Source of the DNA: Clostridiaceae bacterium
Lineage (GTDB): Bacteria > Bacillota > Clostridia > Oscillospirales > Acutalibacteraceae
DNA: 13,434 nucleotides
Reading direction: 5' to 3'
Assembly (NCBI GenBank): GCA_904501675.1
Contig: CAJGCL010000051.1
Location: 1 to 13,434, forward strand
Shown: piece by piece, positions 6,545 through 13,431 of the stretch
Position numbering within the stretch: position 1 is the stretch's first letter
Layout of the letters: every line of letters starts with the position of its first letter
Position numbers and translations under genes: made by a program
Notes under the pieces: generated by a model
Database searches by the model: none
Told to the model about the DNA's origin: nothing
Seen by the model: only the letters and a program-made list of their open reading frames with translations

Positions 6545-7816
6545 TTAATCCTCGTCGTAACTTACTCTCTTTATATCAGCGCCTACGCCAGTGAGCTTCT
6601 CAATAAGCTCTTCGTAGCCTCGGTCGATATATTTAATGTTTTCAACATACGTTTCTCCATTAGCAACAAGACCGGCAATAACCATTGCCGCACCGGCACG
6701 AAGGTCATCTGCCTCAACAGGGGCTGCCTGAAGAGTTTCAACACCGGTTATAAGAGCTGTATCACCATTCACTATGATGTTAGCGCCCATTCTTCTTAAC
6801 TGGTCAACATATTTAAAGCGGTTGTCCCACACGTCTTCAACAACTGTGCTGGTACCATTGCAGGTAGAAAGAAGTGTGGCGAACTGAGGTTGCATATCTG
6901 TTGGGAAGCCTGGGTGAGGACTTGTTTTCACTCTGCAAGCCTTAGGGCGTCTGCCCTCAGATATTATTCTTACACTTTCGTCGCCTTCAATTACTGTTAT
7001 TCCGCAATCCTCAAGCTTGTTTGTAATGGATTCGAGATGTTTAGGTATAACATTATTTATAATGACATCTCCGCCTGCGGCAGCTGCAGCGACCATATAT
7101 GTGCCTGCTTCAATCTGGTCAGGGATGATTGAATATGTGCAGCCATACATATTTTCAACACCACGGATTTTAATAACCTCTGTACCTGCACCTCTGATGT
7201 CTGCACCCATAGAGTTAAGAAAGTTTGCGAGGTCAACAATATGCGGCTCTCTTGCTGCATTTTCAATAACTGTAAGACCTTTTGCTTTAACAGCAGCAAG
7301 CATGGCATTAATGGTTGCGCCTACAGATACAACATCAAGATATATAGAAGAACCATAAAGTTCATCACCGTTAACGTTTACAATAGCGTTATCTGTGTTA
7401 ACGCTTGCTCCCAATGCTTCAAAAGCTTTTATATGTTGGTCTATAGGACGCACACCGAAATAGCAACCGCCGGGTAAAGCAACGCTTGCTGTGCCGTATT
7501 TGCTAAGAAGTGCACCTAAAAGATAATATGAAGCGCGGAGCTTACGGGTCATTTCGTCGGGGATTGTAATATTGGGGTTTACGTTGGTTGAATCCACAAT
7601 GATAACGCCCTTCTCAGGCTTTTCAACCTTTGCGCCAATGAAATTCAGAATTTTAATCATCATTCGTACGTCGCTGATTTCAGGAATATTTTCAATGCGA
7701 CAAGGCTCACCTGCAAAAACAGATGCAGCGATTATAGGTAAAGCGGCATTTTTAGCACCGCTGATATTAATTGTACCGTTGAGCTTGTTTCCGCCTCGGA
7801 TAACAAATCTTTCCAC
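6545..7816 (-). CDS. murA: UDP-N-acetylglucosamine 1-carboxyvinyltransferase
   Basis: MurA transfers enolpyruvate from PEP to UDP-GlcNAc, the committed step of peptidoglycan synthesis. The protein is 424 aa. K22 and N23 sit in SGAKNAALP exactly as in E. coli numbering. The PEP-binding, fosfomycin-target cysteine is present (C118 in GGCYFGVRPIDQHI), so an intrinsic Cys-to-Asp resistant form is excluded. HPGFPTDMQPQ carries the catalytic aspartate. The start is GTG at 7816, with AAGGAGTG (7822-7829) upstream and an N-terminus MERFVIRGG that matches the family; an in-frame ATG upstream at 7852 has no such support. Firmicutes often have two copies (murAA and murAB or murZ), and I cannot tell which this is. 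It heads an operon with the WalJ-like gene. Confidence 0.96.
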   Translation of the reverse strand: MERFVIRGGNKLNGTINISGAKNAALPIIAASVFAGEPCRIENIPEISDVRMMIKILNFIGAKVEKPEKGVIIVDSTNVNPNITIPDEMTRKLRASYYLLGALLSKYGTASVALPGGCYFGVRPIDQHIKAFEALGASVNTDNAIVNVNGDELYGSSIYLDVVSVGATINAMLAAVKAKGLTVIENAAREPHIVDLANFLNSMGADIRGAGTEVIKIRGVENMYGCTYSIIPDQIEAGTYMVAAAAAGGDVIINNVIPKHLESITNKLEDCGITVIEGDESVRIISEGRRPKACRVKTSPHPGFPTDMQPQFATLLSTCNGTSTVVEDVWDNRFKYVDQLRRMGANIIVNGDTALITGVETLQAAPVEADDLRAGAAMVIAGLVANGETYVENIKYIDRGYEELIEKLTGVGADIKRVSYDED

Positions 7817-7876
7817 AAACTCACTCCTTATCTGAAGATTTATAAAACACAATAATCTACATTAAAAACCAATATT

Positions 7877-7885
7877 AGTATAACA
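7877..7885 (-). promoter_or_regulatory. Candidate extended -10 promoter of murA
   Basis: On the minus strand TGTTATACT gives a TGn extension in front of TATACT (7877-7882). It lies 60 bp upstream of the GTG start. The region where a -35 would be is only T-rich. Confidence 0.5.
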
Positions 7886-7935
7886 CCTTTACTTAAAAAA
7901 AGAAAGAGGATTTCAGCATAAAGAACAGAATAATT

Positions 7936-7985
7936 ATTATAAAATTACGGCATCAATTTGTATATTTCTACAAATTAATGCCGTA
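7936..7985 (-). terminator. Terminator of the SH3b-C39 gene
   Basis: A 17-bp stem (7946-7962 with 7969-7985) is complete on the minus-strand RNA because its one non-Watson-Crick position is a U-G pair; on the plus strand that position is an A-C mismatch. A 6-base loop and an A/T-rich tail follow. It begins 15 bp beyond the stop codon, so it belongs to the minus-strand gene. Confidence 0.8.
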
Positions 7986-8000
7986 TATGGTTTTAATTAA

Positions 8001-8972
8001 TTATTTTGAGTATAACATTTTATAAAAGTTAGGGTATGCGTTTAAAAATTGATTAAGAGTTGTTCGTGTTTTTGAACCTGGGTCATTAATATAAAAGGCA
8101 GATGGTGTAAGTGCTTCGCAACTTTTAATGCCGGTAACTACAACATAGTGTTGACCGCCATAAGAATTTTTAGCTCCTACTATAACCGGCTTACCGCTTT
8201 TAAGAGCGTTGTATATCTTCTGAAGATAATTGTTTGAAGTTGTAATAACAGTATAGTTTGTCGGCCAATAAACAGCACCGCCAGAAGTGTATGAAAGCTT
8301 TTTTGCCATATTGTTCGGATAAATGGATGTGCCGGTTCTGTAGCTTTCTGTCATTGCAAGGGCAGTTGTAGCGCAACCTATTTTTCCTATTGGCTGTCCG
8401 GATGAGCCTAACGTTACATTTGCCCATCTTGAATCTGTCTGCTTATAATCAGGTACTTTTAAAGAAATAGCGTTATAATTGCTTGTAAAGTTCTGTGGTT
8501 TTATGATGTAATCGGTACTTACATATCCAACCTTGTTACCATCATAAATGACTTTCGCAAAATTGCTATCTGCAGTGTGAACTGTTAACAGTGTGCCCGA
8601 CGGAAGATAAGCTAGGATTGACGCGTTTGTTGATGGTGCTGAACGAACTCTCAGAGAACCGTTTGTTGTTTTTACTTGTCTTACTGCAGTTGAAACACTG
8701 TAAATATAATCGGCGTGGCAATAGCCGTATCCTGATGTGTTATAGCGGACATACCAATATGAACCGCTTTTTGATATGAGCGTAACGTATGAGCCAATAG
8801 GGAGTGTTGTTTTAACAGATGCAGAAGATGATGGTGCAGAGCGGACGTTTAAAGAAGAATTTTTAGTGTTAACTCTACCGGCACCGGTAATATCTGTTGC
8901 TTTTGAAGGTACCACTAACAATACACTTAATAACATTATTGTGGCTAAAATAAAACTTGTTTTTGTTTTCAA
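8001..8972 (-). CDS. Secreted protein: two SH3b domains plus C39-like cysteine peptidase
   Basis: This is a likely exported cell-wall-associated protein of 323 aa. From the TTG start it has a lysine-bearing N-terminus, a hydrophobic core and a probable signal-peptidase site after residue 25 (PSKA). Two bacterial SH3 domains follow (about 32-89 and 99-157), each with the LNVRSAPS or LRVRSAPS motif that binds wall peptides in related proteins. The C-terminal part (about 170-323) is a C39-like papain-fold domain: Q178 in VPDYKQTD, C200 in IGCATTALAM, H275 in GQHYVVV and D297 in INDPG form a complete active site. Wall-peptide hydrolysis is a reasonable guess, though the substrate is unknown. The TTG is chosen because GAGGTGA (8978-8984) is five bases upstream and the signal peptide then has normal length; the ATG at 9005 lies inside the hairpin described separately. 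Confidence 0.88.
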   Translation of the reverse strand: MKTKTSFILATIMLLSVLLVVPSKATDITGAGRVNTKNSSLNVRSAPSSSASVKTTLPIGSYVTLISKSGSYWYVRYNTSGYGYCHADYIYSVSTAVRQVKTTNGSLRVRSAPSTNASILAYLPSGTLLTVHTADSNFAKVIYDGNKVGYVSTDYIIKPQNFTSNYNAISLKVPDYKQTDSRWANVTLGSSGQPIGKIGCATTALAMTESYRTGTSIYPNNMAKKLSYTSGGAVYWPTNYTVITTSNNYLQKIYNALKSGKPVIVGAKNSYGGQHYVVVTGIKSCEALTPSAFYINDPGSKTRTTLNQFLNAYPNFYKMLYSK

Positions 8973-9022
8973 AAAAATCACCTCGTAGAAAAAAGATGTG
9001 TCCATCTTACCATACGAGGTGA
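8971..9022 (-). promoter_or_regulatory. Terminator-like hairpin that contains the downstream ribosome binding site
   Basis: On the minus strand TCACCTCGTA (9013-9022) pairs perfectly with TACGAGGTGA (8978-8987). Inside the loop AAGATG (9003-9008) pairs with CATCTT (8993-8998). Seven Us follow (8971-8977). The 3' arm contains GAGGTGA, the ribosome binding site of the SH3b-C39 gene, whose TTG start is at the end of the U-run. It therefore works both as an intrinsic terminator 28 bp after the dus stop and as a structure hiding the Shine-Dalgarno. Confidence 0.8.
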
Positions 9023-9050
9023 GTAAAAGTCATTGTATAAATATTGGAAA

Positions 9051-10016
9051 TCAGGCGTTTTGCTCGATTAATTCAAGTGCTATCTGACGTAATTCTTCAA
9101 CAGAATTTATAAGTCCTATTCTTGCTCTGTGGTTTGCGGCACCGTGAATTCCCTTGGTGTACCAGGCGGCGTGCTTCCTTGCCTCACGTATACCAACATA
9201 TTCGCCCTTATATTCGCATATTTTCTCAATATGCTTAAGCATAACATACATTTTTTGTGTAACAGGAGGTTCAGGGAGGATAACCTCATTATCAAGGTAA
9301 GCGTTAATTTCCTGAAATACCCATGGCCTACCAAGAGCGCCTCGGCCTACCATAACCATATCGCAACCGGTTTCTTCAATCATTTTTGCCGCACTTTTCC
9401 CGTCTGTTACATCTCCGTTTGCTATAACAGGTATGGAGATAGCTTGTTTTACCTCTTTAATAATATTAATGTTTACAGGTGGTGCATACATCTGCACTTT
9501 TGTTCTACCATGCACAGTTATAGCTGCGGCACCTGCCTGTTCGCAACGTTTAGCAAGTTCAACGCAGTTGATTGAATTGTCGTCCCAACCTGAACGCATT
9601 TTTACTGTTACGGGAACAGTAGATGCATTAACGACAGCACGTACAATATCTTCTGCTAACTGTAGATTTTTCATTAACAGAGCCCCCCCTCCGGAGGCGG
9701 AAACTTTTGGTGCAGGACAACCCATGTTTATATCAATAAAATCTGGTGAATATTCAAGAGCCTTTTCTGTAGCAATAGCCATTGTTTCAGGTGAATTACC
9801 AAAAATCTGACTTCCTGCAGGACGTTCTGTTTCTGTTATTGAAAGAAGCTCCGAACTTTTTTTATCCCCAAGGCTAATGCCTTTTGCGCTTGCCATTTCA
9901 CAAACAGTATAGGCGGCGCCGTAACCACGGCAAAGTTCGCGGAATGCTCTGTCTGCGACGCCTGCAAGGGGAGCGAGAGCAGCTTTTTCTTTTATTTCAA
10001 GGTTACCGATTTTCAT
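9051..10016 (-). CDS. dusB: tRNA-dihydrouridine synthase (DusB type)
   Basis: This FMN-dependent enzyme reduces specific uridines in the tRNA D-arm to dihydrouridine using NADPH. At 321 aa it matches the family. The TIM-barrel motifs run in order: LAPLAGVADRAFR near residue 14, QIFGNSP at 70, DINMGCPAPKV with the catalytic cysteine at C100, K139 in VKMRSGWDD, H159 in ITVHGRTKVQMY, VIANGDV near 197 and VGRGALGRPW near 223. These residues bind FMN and complete the active site. The ATG is preceded by GGAG at seven bases. A good sigma-A promoter lies just upstream, so it starts its own transcript, possibly reading through into the SH3b-C39 gene. In many Firmicutes dusB sits near lysS or hslO; here it is with surface genes. 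Confidence 0.95.
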   Translation of the reverse strand: MKIGNLEIKEKAALAPLAGVADRAFRELCRGYGAAYTVCEMASAKGISLGDKKSSELLSITETERPAGSQIFGNSPETMAIATEKALEYSPDFIDINMGCPAPKVSASGGGALLMKNLQLAEDIVRAVVNASTVPVTVKMRSGWDDNSINCVELAKRCEQAGAAAITVHGRTKVQMYAPPVNINIIKEVKQAISIPVIANGDVTDGKSAAKMIEETGCDMVMVGRGALGRPWVFQEINAYLDNEVILPEPPVTQKMYVMLKHIEKICEYKGEYVGIREARKHAAWYTKGIHGAANHRARIGLINSVEELRQIALELIEQNA

Positions 10017-10046
10017 AGTAATTCTCCATACATAAAAACTGTAAAT

Positions 10047-10075
10047 AGAATATCACGAAATAGGTGAAATTTCAA
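10047..10075 (-). promoter_or_regulatory. Sigma-A promoter of dusB
   Basis: On the minus strand TTGAAA (10070-10075) and TATTCT (10047-10052) are separated by exactly 17 bp. Predicted transcription starts about 25 bases before the ATG. Confidence 0.7.
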
Positions 10076-10202
10076 GTGAGCGATGCATATATATAGTGTT
10101 CTATTGGAATAACTTTACAATTACTTGTAAAATTATAGTAACTTTGACAGTTTTTTTGCCATATGTTTGGTGAAAGTGATAATATGATTTTTGAAATTAA
10201 TG

Positions 10203-10211
10203 TGTTATAAT
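10203..10211 (+). promoter_or_regulatory. Extended -10 promoter of the secreted repeat protein
   Basis: TGTTATAAT gives a consensus TATAAT (10206-10211) with a TGn extension, 40 bp before the ATG. No good -35 is visible. A second TATAAT at 10231-10236 is too close to the ribosome binding site to be the main promoter. Confidence 0.55.
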
Positions 10212-10251
10212 TCAAGGGTAAAAGTATACTTATAATTTTGGAGGAGTACGC

Positions 10252-11799
10252 ATGAAGAAAAACTTCAAAAAACTTATGTCTTTAGCGCTTGTTGTTGTAA
10301 TGCTTGGATCAATTTTCAGCGTTTCTGCATCAGCTGCTACTTACACAATCACTCTTGCCGGTGGTTCCAGAGGTACCGGTGCCAATGCTGTAAATGGTTA
10401 TTTTAATGAAAAAATCAGCGCCATTGAAGGCACAACCTATATCGATGAGAATGGCGTAAAATACACAATTAACAAAAAAAGAAATACAATCTCATTTCAA
10501 ACAGATTCTTCAGGTAATTTTACTTTCCCTGAGTATTTCTTTGATATGGACGGTTATGTGCAATACGCTTGGGTTACAAATAAGTCAAATAATACCGGTG
10601 CAAAATATAAAGGTGATACAGCTAAGGTTACAAAAAACACTGCATATTATGCAGGTTACAATGTAGCGTCCTTTACTGTTAATTTCCTTCCTGGTATCGA
10701 TGGCGAAGGAGAGTCCAAGGCCATTACAGGTGTAGTACATGGTGACGAGGTGACTCTTGAAGGTGCGATATTTACTCGTCCGGGTTATGCACAGATTGGT
10801 TGGGCAACCACAGAAAATGCTGATAGTGTAGAATATAGCTTCTCATCTATCTATAAAGTTACTGGTGACATTAATTTGTATCCTGTATGGCAGAAAGCGA
10901 TAATTAATGTTACTTACGATGTAAATAATATCTCATTTGGTTCACTTTGTAAGGGTTACATTACACCTGAAGCTCGAATTGTTACTATCACTAATATGGG
11001 TAATGCTCCTGTTTCGCTTACTCTTCCTAAATCGGATGCGTATAATGTTGTTGAAGGTGGTTCAACAACTATTGCTGCAAATGGCGGAACCCTTGCTGTT
11101 TCTATTCAACCTAAAGTTGGTCTTGATGTTGGTTCTTATAAAGAAAATCTTTTATTTGATTTCGGCGATGAAAAAGCAAACTTTAATGTTTTGGTAAGGT
11201 TTGTTGTTAATGATCACCTGTTCCTTAAATATGAACTTGAAGGAGATGCAACTTATTCAGAAGATGGTCATAAAATAGCTAAATGCTTCAATTGTGATGC
11301 TGTAGACAGGCCAATCGCTGAGGGTTCAATGAAAAAGTACTTAGCTGAAAACAACACAGCAGATGGTCTTTTGGAAGAATATCTCTACTACAAGACAGTT
11401 AAGTTTGTAGCTTTCGGTAGTGGTATGGATGATGCCGAAGGCGTTATCGGTAAGCGTTTCCGTCCAACAGAGTGGAGCGTAGCAGATACTAAGTTAGGTG
11501 GTAAGTTTGCAGAAACATACACAAAAACTTACGATGCTGAAGATTATACAGTACAGTATGACCATGGCGACGGCAACTTCGGTACATACACTCTCACAAT
11601 TAAATATGTTGAGGAAGAAAAGAATGCTGATGGTGAATGGGTTTCAACAGGTATTGAAGATGTTAAAAACTTCAAATATTCAATTGGTCCATCAGAAAAA
11701 GATAATCAGGAAGTTGTTAGACCAAATATGATTGTTTCAATTATCTTCGGTCTCTTTGGTTATCTTGTTGATTTAATCACAAGCGGTAGCTTATTCTAA
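10252..11799 (+). CDS. Secreted or anchored repeat protein with InlB-type beta repeat
   Basis: This exported surface protein of 515 aa has unknown function. A clear signal peptide with lysines, a hydrophobic core and cleavage near residue 28 (SVSASA) opens it. Residues about 137-214 resemble the Listeria-Bacteroides (InlB B-type) repeat: VNFLPGIDGEGE, FTRPGYAQIGW and DINLYPVW. Residues about 218-320 look like an immunoglobulin-like beta domain (ISFGSLCKGY, ITNMGNAPVSLTL). Residues 329-350 (GDATYSEDGHKIAKCFNCDAVD) resemble the small CxxC-bearing repeat found in clostridial surface proteins. The stretch after that (350-480) is not recognised. The C-terminus has one hydrophobic segment (about 493-511) without an LPXTG motif, so it may be membrane-held. 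The start follows GGAGGAG at 10240-10246. It is monocistronic between its own promoter and terminator. Confidence 0.85.
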   Translation: MKKNFKKLMSLALVVVMLGSIFSVSASAATYTITLAGGSRGTGANAVNGYFNEKISAIEGTTYIDENGVKYTINKKRNTISFQTDSSGNFTFPEYFFDMDGYVQYAWVTNKSNNTGAKYKGDTAKVTKNTAYYAGYNVASFTVNFLPGIDGEGESKAITGVVHGDEVTLEGAIFTRPGYAQIGWATTENADSVEYSFSSIYKVTGDINLYPVWQKAIINVTYDVNNISFGSLCKGYITPEARIVTITNMGNAPVSLTLPKSDAYNVVEGGSTTIAANGGTLAVSIQPKVGLDVGSYKENLLFDFGDEKANFNVLVRFVVNDHLFLKYELEGDATYSEDGHKIAKCFNCDAVDRPIAEGSMKKYLAENNTADGLLEEYLYYKTVKFVAFGSGMDDAEGVIGKRFRPTEWSVADTKLGGKFAETYTKTYDAEDYTVQYDHGDGNFGTYTLTIKYVEEEKNADGEWVSTGIEDVKNFKYSIGPSEKDNQEVVRPNMIVSIIFGLFGYLVDLITSGSLF

Positions 11800-11812
11800 A
11801 ATGCAAATAGTT

Positions 11813-11843
11813 ACACCACCGTGTTATACGGTGGTGTTTTTTG
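11813..11843 (+). terminator. Terminator of the secreted repeat protein
   Basis: ACACCACCGT (11813-11822) pairs perfectly with 11828-11837 around a 5-base loop and is followed by TTTTTTG. It begins 14 bp after the stop, between convergent genes. Confidence 0.92.
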
Positions 11844-11859
11844 TTTGATATATAGTTTT

Positions 11860-12297
11860 TTACTTTTCCCATTTAAATAGTAGTATTCCGCCAATAGATA
11901 TTGCGATACCCATGAGCTTATACCATTGAAAATTTACTTTGTCTGTACCGAATAACCCAAAGAGTTCTATCAGATATGCAGCAAGCAATTGGGCGGTTAC
12001 AATAATCATTACTGCTTGTGCGGGACCAAGCCCTGACATGCTTTTTATTACGGTATAGGTAATGAGAGCACCTAAAATACCACCAAGGAGCATGTATTTA
12101 TCGTCTATTCTTAAAAGAGCAGTAAAGCTACTTTCCATACCTGTAAAAAACCAGGCACATATACAAAACAGAAATGCGGTAAGTTGTACAAATGATGCGG
12201 ATACCCAGATAGATGTCTGCTTTGTTACACCTTCGTTAAAAACTCCTTGCACACTCATCAGAATACCCGAAACAATTGCAGTAATAATACCTATCAT
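11860..12297 (-). CDS. DMT-family small membrane transporter (YdcZ/DUF606 type)
   Basis: This integral membrane protein of 145 aa has five hydrophobic segments (about 1-20, 29-52, 67-86, 91-113 and 125-142). Length and motifs (MSVQGVFNEGVTKQTSIWVSASFVQLT near the N-terminus, GLGPAQAVMIIVTAQLLAAYLIELFGLFG later) fit the YdcZ family, half-size relatives of the drug/metabolite transporter superfamily. Such proteins probably act as dimers. The gene appears alone, although family members often occur as adjacent pairs. The substrate is unknown. The ATG is preceded by GAGG at about eight to ten bases. It follows ybaK on the same strand, but a strong terminator separates them, so it probably has its own unrecognised promoter. 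Confidence 0.85.
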   Translation of the reverse strand: MIGIITAIVSGILMSVQGVFNEGVTKQTSIWVSASFVQLTAFLFCICAWFFTGMESSFTALLRIDDKYMLLGGILGALITYTVIKSMSGLGPAQAVMIIVTAQLLAAYLIELFGLFGTDKVNFQWYKLMGIAISIGGILLFKWEK

Positions 12298-12349
12298 AAA
12301 ATCAACCTCATGCTGTTATGTTTTATGATAGTATGTGTATATTTATCTG

Positions 12350-12389
12350 AAATATAAAGCCACTCTGTAAAGATTTACAGAGTGGCTTT
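12350..12389 (-). terminator. Terminator of ybaK
   Basis: A 16-bp perfect inverted repeat (12356-12371 with 12374-12389, core GCCACTCTGTAAA) lies 17 bp beyond the ybaK stop. The innermost two or three pairs must open to make a loop. On the minus strand it is followed by a moderately U-rich stretch. Confidence 0.82.
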
Positions 12390-12405
12390 TAGTATATTTG
12401 ATTAA

Positions 12406-12885
12406 TTATTCCAGTTCAGGTAATTTGTAAACATCTACCCATTTAACAAAGAAAGAAGAATATTTCTCAAGCTCTTCAGGTGTCAGCTCTATAGCACTGT
12501 TACTGCTTCCGCAGGCAGGAAAAACAGTTTCAAATCGTTTTATGGATTCGTCAAGGTAAACCTTAACGCCATCGTTTATTGCGAATGGGCATACTCCGCC
12601 AATTGCATGACCGATTTTCTCAACAACCTCATCAGGTGTAAGCATTTTTGCTTTGGCTCCGAAACATGTTTTGTATTTTTTGTTATCTACCTTGGCATCA
12701 CCGGCTGTAACAATAAGAATAGGGGAGCCATTAACAGAAAATGAAAGGGTTTTAGCAATTCTGCAACCATCTGTGTTAAGCGCCTGGGCAGCAAGCTCAA
12801 CAGTAGCGCTTGATACCGGGAATTCCAAAATTTTATCTTCAATTCCGTATTGTTTGAAATATTCTTTTACTTTATCAATAGACAT
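12406..12885 (-). CDS. YbaK/ProX-type aminoacyl-tRNA deacylase
   Basis: Members of this family hydrolyse mischarged tRNAs in trans, for example Cys- or Ala-tRNA(Pro), correcting errors of prolyl-tRNA synthetase. The protein is 159 aa, a free-standing editing domain. Conserved features are the catalytic-region lysine K45 in CRIAKTLSF, the GHAIGGVCPFAI loop near residue 92, and ACGSSNSAIELTPEEL near 124. The glycine-rich loop and lysine are those needed for editing. I cannot say which amino acid it removes; the sequence is closer to the YbaK/ProX group than to the INS domain of ProRS. The ATG follows AAAGGAG, and an excellent sigma-A promoter lies just upstream. It is the first gene downstream of ssrA and probably transcribed alone. 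Confidence 0.9.
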   Translation of the reverse strand: MSIDKVKEYFKQYGIEDKILEFPVSSATVELAAQALNTDGCRIAKTLSFSVNGSPILIVTAGDAKVDNKKYKTCFGAKAKMLTPDEVVEKIGHAIGGVCPFAINDGVKVYLDESIKRFETVFPACGSSNSAIELTPEELEKYSSFFVKWVDVYKLPELE

Positions 12886-12922
12886 AAGTTTCTCCTTTGG
12901 GTGAGAGTTATTTAGCGTTTAT

Positions 12923-12951
12923 ATTATAGCAAAACCGAAGCATAGTTTCAA
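12923..12951 (-). promoter_or_regulatory. Sigma-A promoter of ybaK
   Basis: On the minus strand TTGAAA (12946-12951) and a perfect TATAAT (12923-12928) are separated by 17 bp. Predicted transcription starts about 30 bases before the ATG. This is the best promoter in the window. Confidence 0.8.
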
Positions 12952-12964
12952 TAGAACATATTCA

Positions 12965-13040
12965 TATTCACTCTTCCTTCTTACATGAAATTCCGCACAT
13001 AGAAGCGTTATTAGTGAAGAGTGAATAGTTAATAGTGAAT
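12965..13040. repeat. Heptanucleotide repeat array with inverted arm
   Basis: Four tandem 7-base units occupy 13013-13040: AGTGAAG, AGTGAAT, AGTTAAT, AGTGAAT. A 12-base stretch across the first two (13016-13027) is perfectly inverted at 12965-12976 (TATTCACTCTTC). The arms are 39 bp apart. No ORF or RNA gene is seen in it; it lies between the ybaK promoter and the ssrA terminator. Confidence 0.75.
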
Positions 13041-13043
13041 AAG

Positions 13044-13079
13044 AAAAAAATCCCACACACTTTCATGTGCGGGATTTTT
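13044..13079 (-). terminator. Terminator of ssrA
   Basis: TCCCACACA (13051-13059) pairs with TGTGCGGGA (13066-13074), with one G-U pair when read from the minus strand, around a 6-base loop. It is flanked by A and T runs that can extend the stem. It begins directly after the encoded CCA of the tmRNA. Confidence 0.88.
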
Positions 13080-13431
13080 TGGTGGAGATGGCGAGATTTG
13101 AACTCGCGTCCGAAAATCTATTCCCGAAACTTTCTACGAGCGTAGTTTATCTTTTGAAATTCCCTCGGAAAAACGCCGGTAAACAGGCTTTTATCCTTGG
13201 TAGCCCTTTAAGCCGTGATAAAGTACAAGGCTCTCCTTTATTCACGTGCACCGCTAAATGACGCTCTTATCCAAGTCGCGGTAGTCTCGGTAAGAACGGC
13301 AGCTGACTTAAGCAGCTGCTAAAACTGTTTTATTATTGTCAGTTATTTTTAAAAGTGTGGTTTTTAAAGCGGTACCACGCCTCTGCTCGCTTATAACGGT
13401 TCAAAATCCCCGTCGAAATCCTTTCATCCCC
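13080..13431 (-). ncRNA. ssrA: Transfer-messenger RNA (tmRNA)
   Basis: This RNA of about 352 nt rescues stalled ribosomes and tags the unfinished peptide for proteolysis. The 5' end GGGGATG (13425-13431) pairs with CATCTCC near the 3' end, including the G3-U wobble that marks tmRNA for alanyl-tRNA synthetase. CCA is encoded at the 3' end (13080-13082). The conserved GGATTTCGACGGGG follows the 5' strand, and the T-arm has GCGAGTTCAAATCTCGC. The tag reading frame is 13308-13340: starting at resume codon GAC it encodes DNNKTVLAAA and stops at TAA, so the full tag would be (A)DNNKTVLAAA. The start of the tag is inferred from the TAACT just before it. The middle of the RNA is expected to fold into pseudoknots. 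The promoter is outside the window. Confidence 0.96.

Noticed and set aside
8973..9005. ATG at 9005 as the start of the SH3b-C39 protein
   Set aside because: It lies inside the hairpin, has no ribosome binding site and would put 11 extra residues in front of a normal signal peptide. The TTG at 8972 has GAGGTGA at the right distance.
9129..9575. Plus-strand open frame of 148 codons antisense to dusB
   Set aside because: It lies wholly inside a clearly conserved gene on the other strand, has no ribosome binding site and its translation resembles no protein family.
13080..13115. A possible lone tRNA, from the T-arm and CCA
   Set aside because: No anticodon arm follows. The 5' half pairs 350 nt away at 13425-13431, so this is the tRNA-like domain of tmRNA.
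13067..13261. Plus-strand open frame over the ssrA gene
   Set aside because: It runs antisense through tmRNA, which is well supported by its acceptor stem, T-arm and tag frame. Such frames over the tRNA-like end are a common false call.
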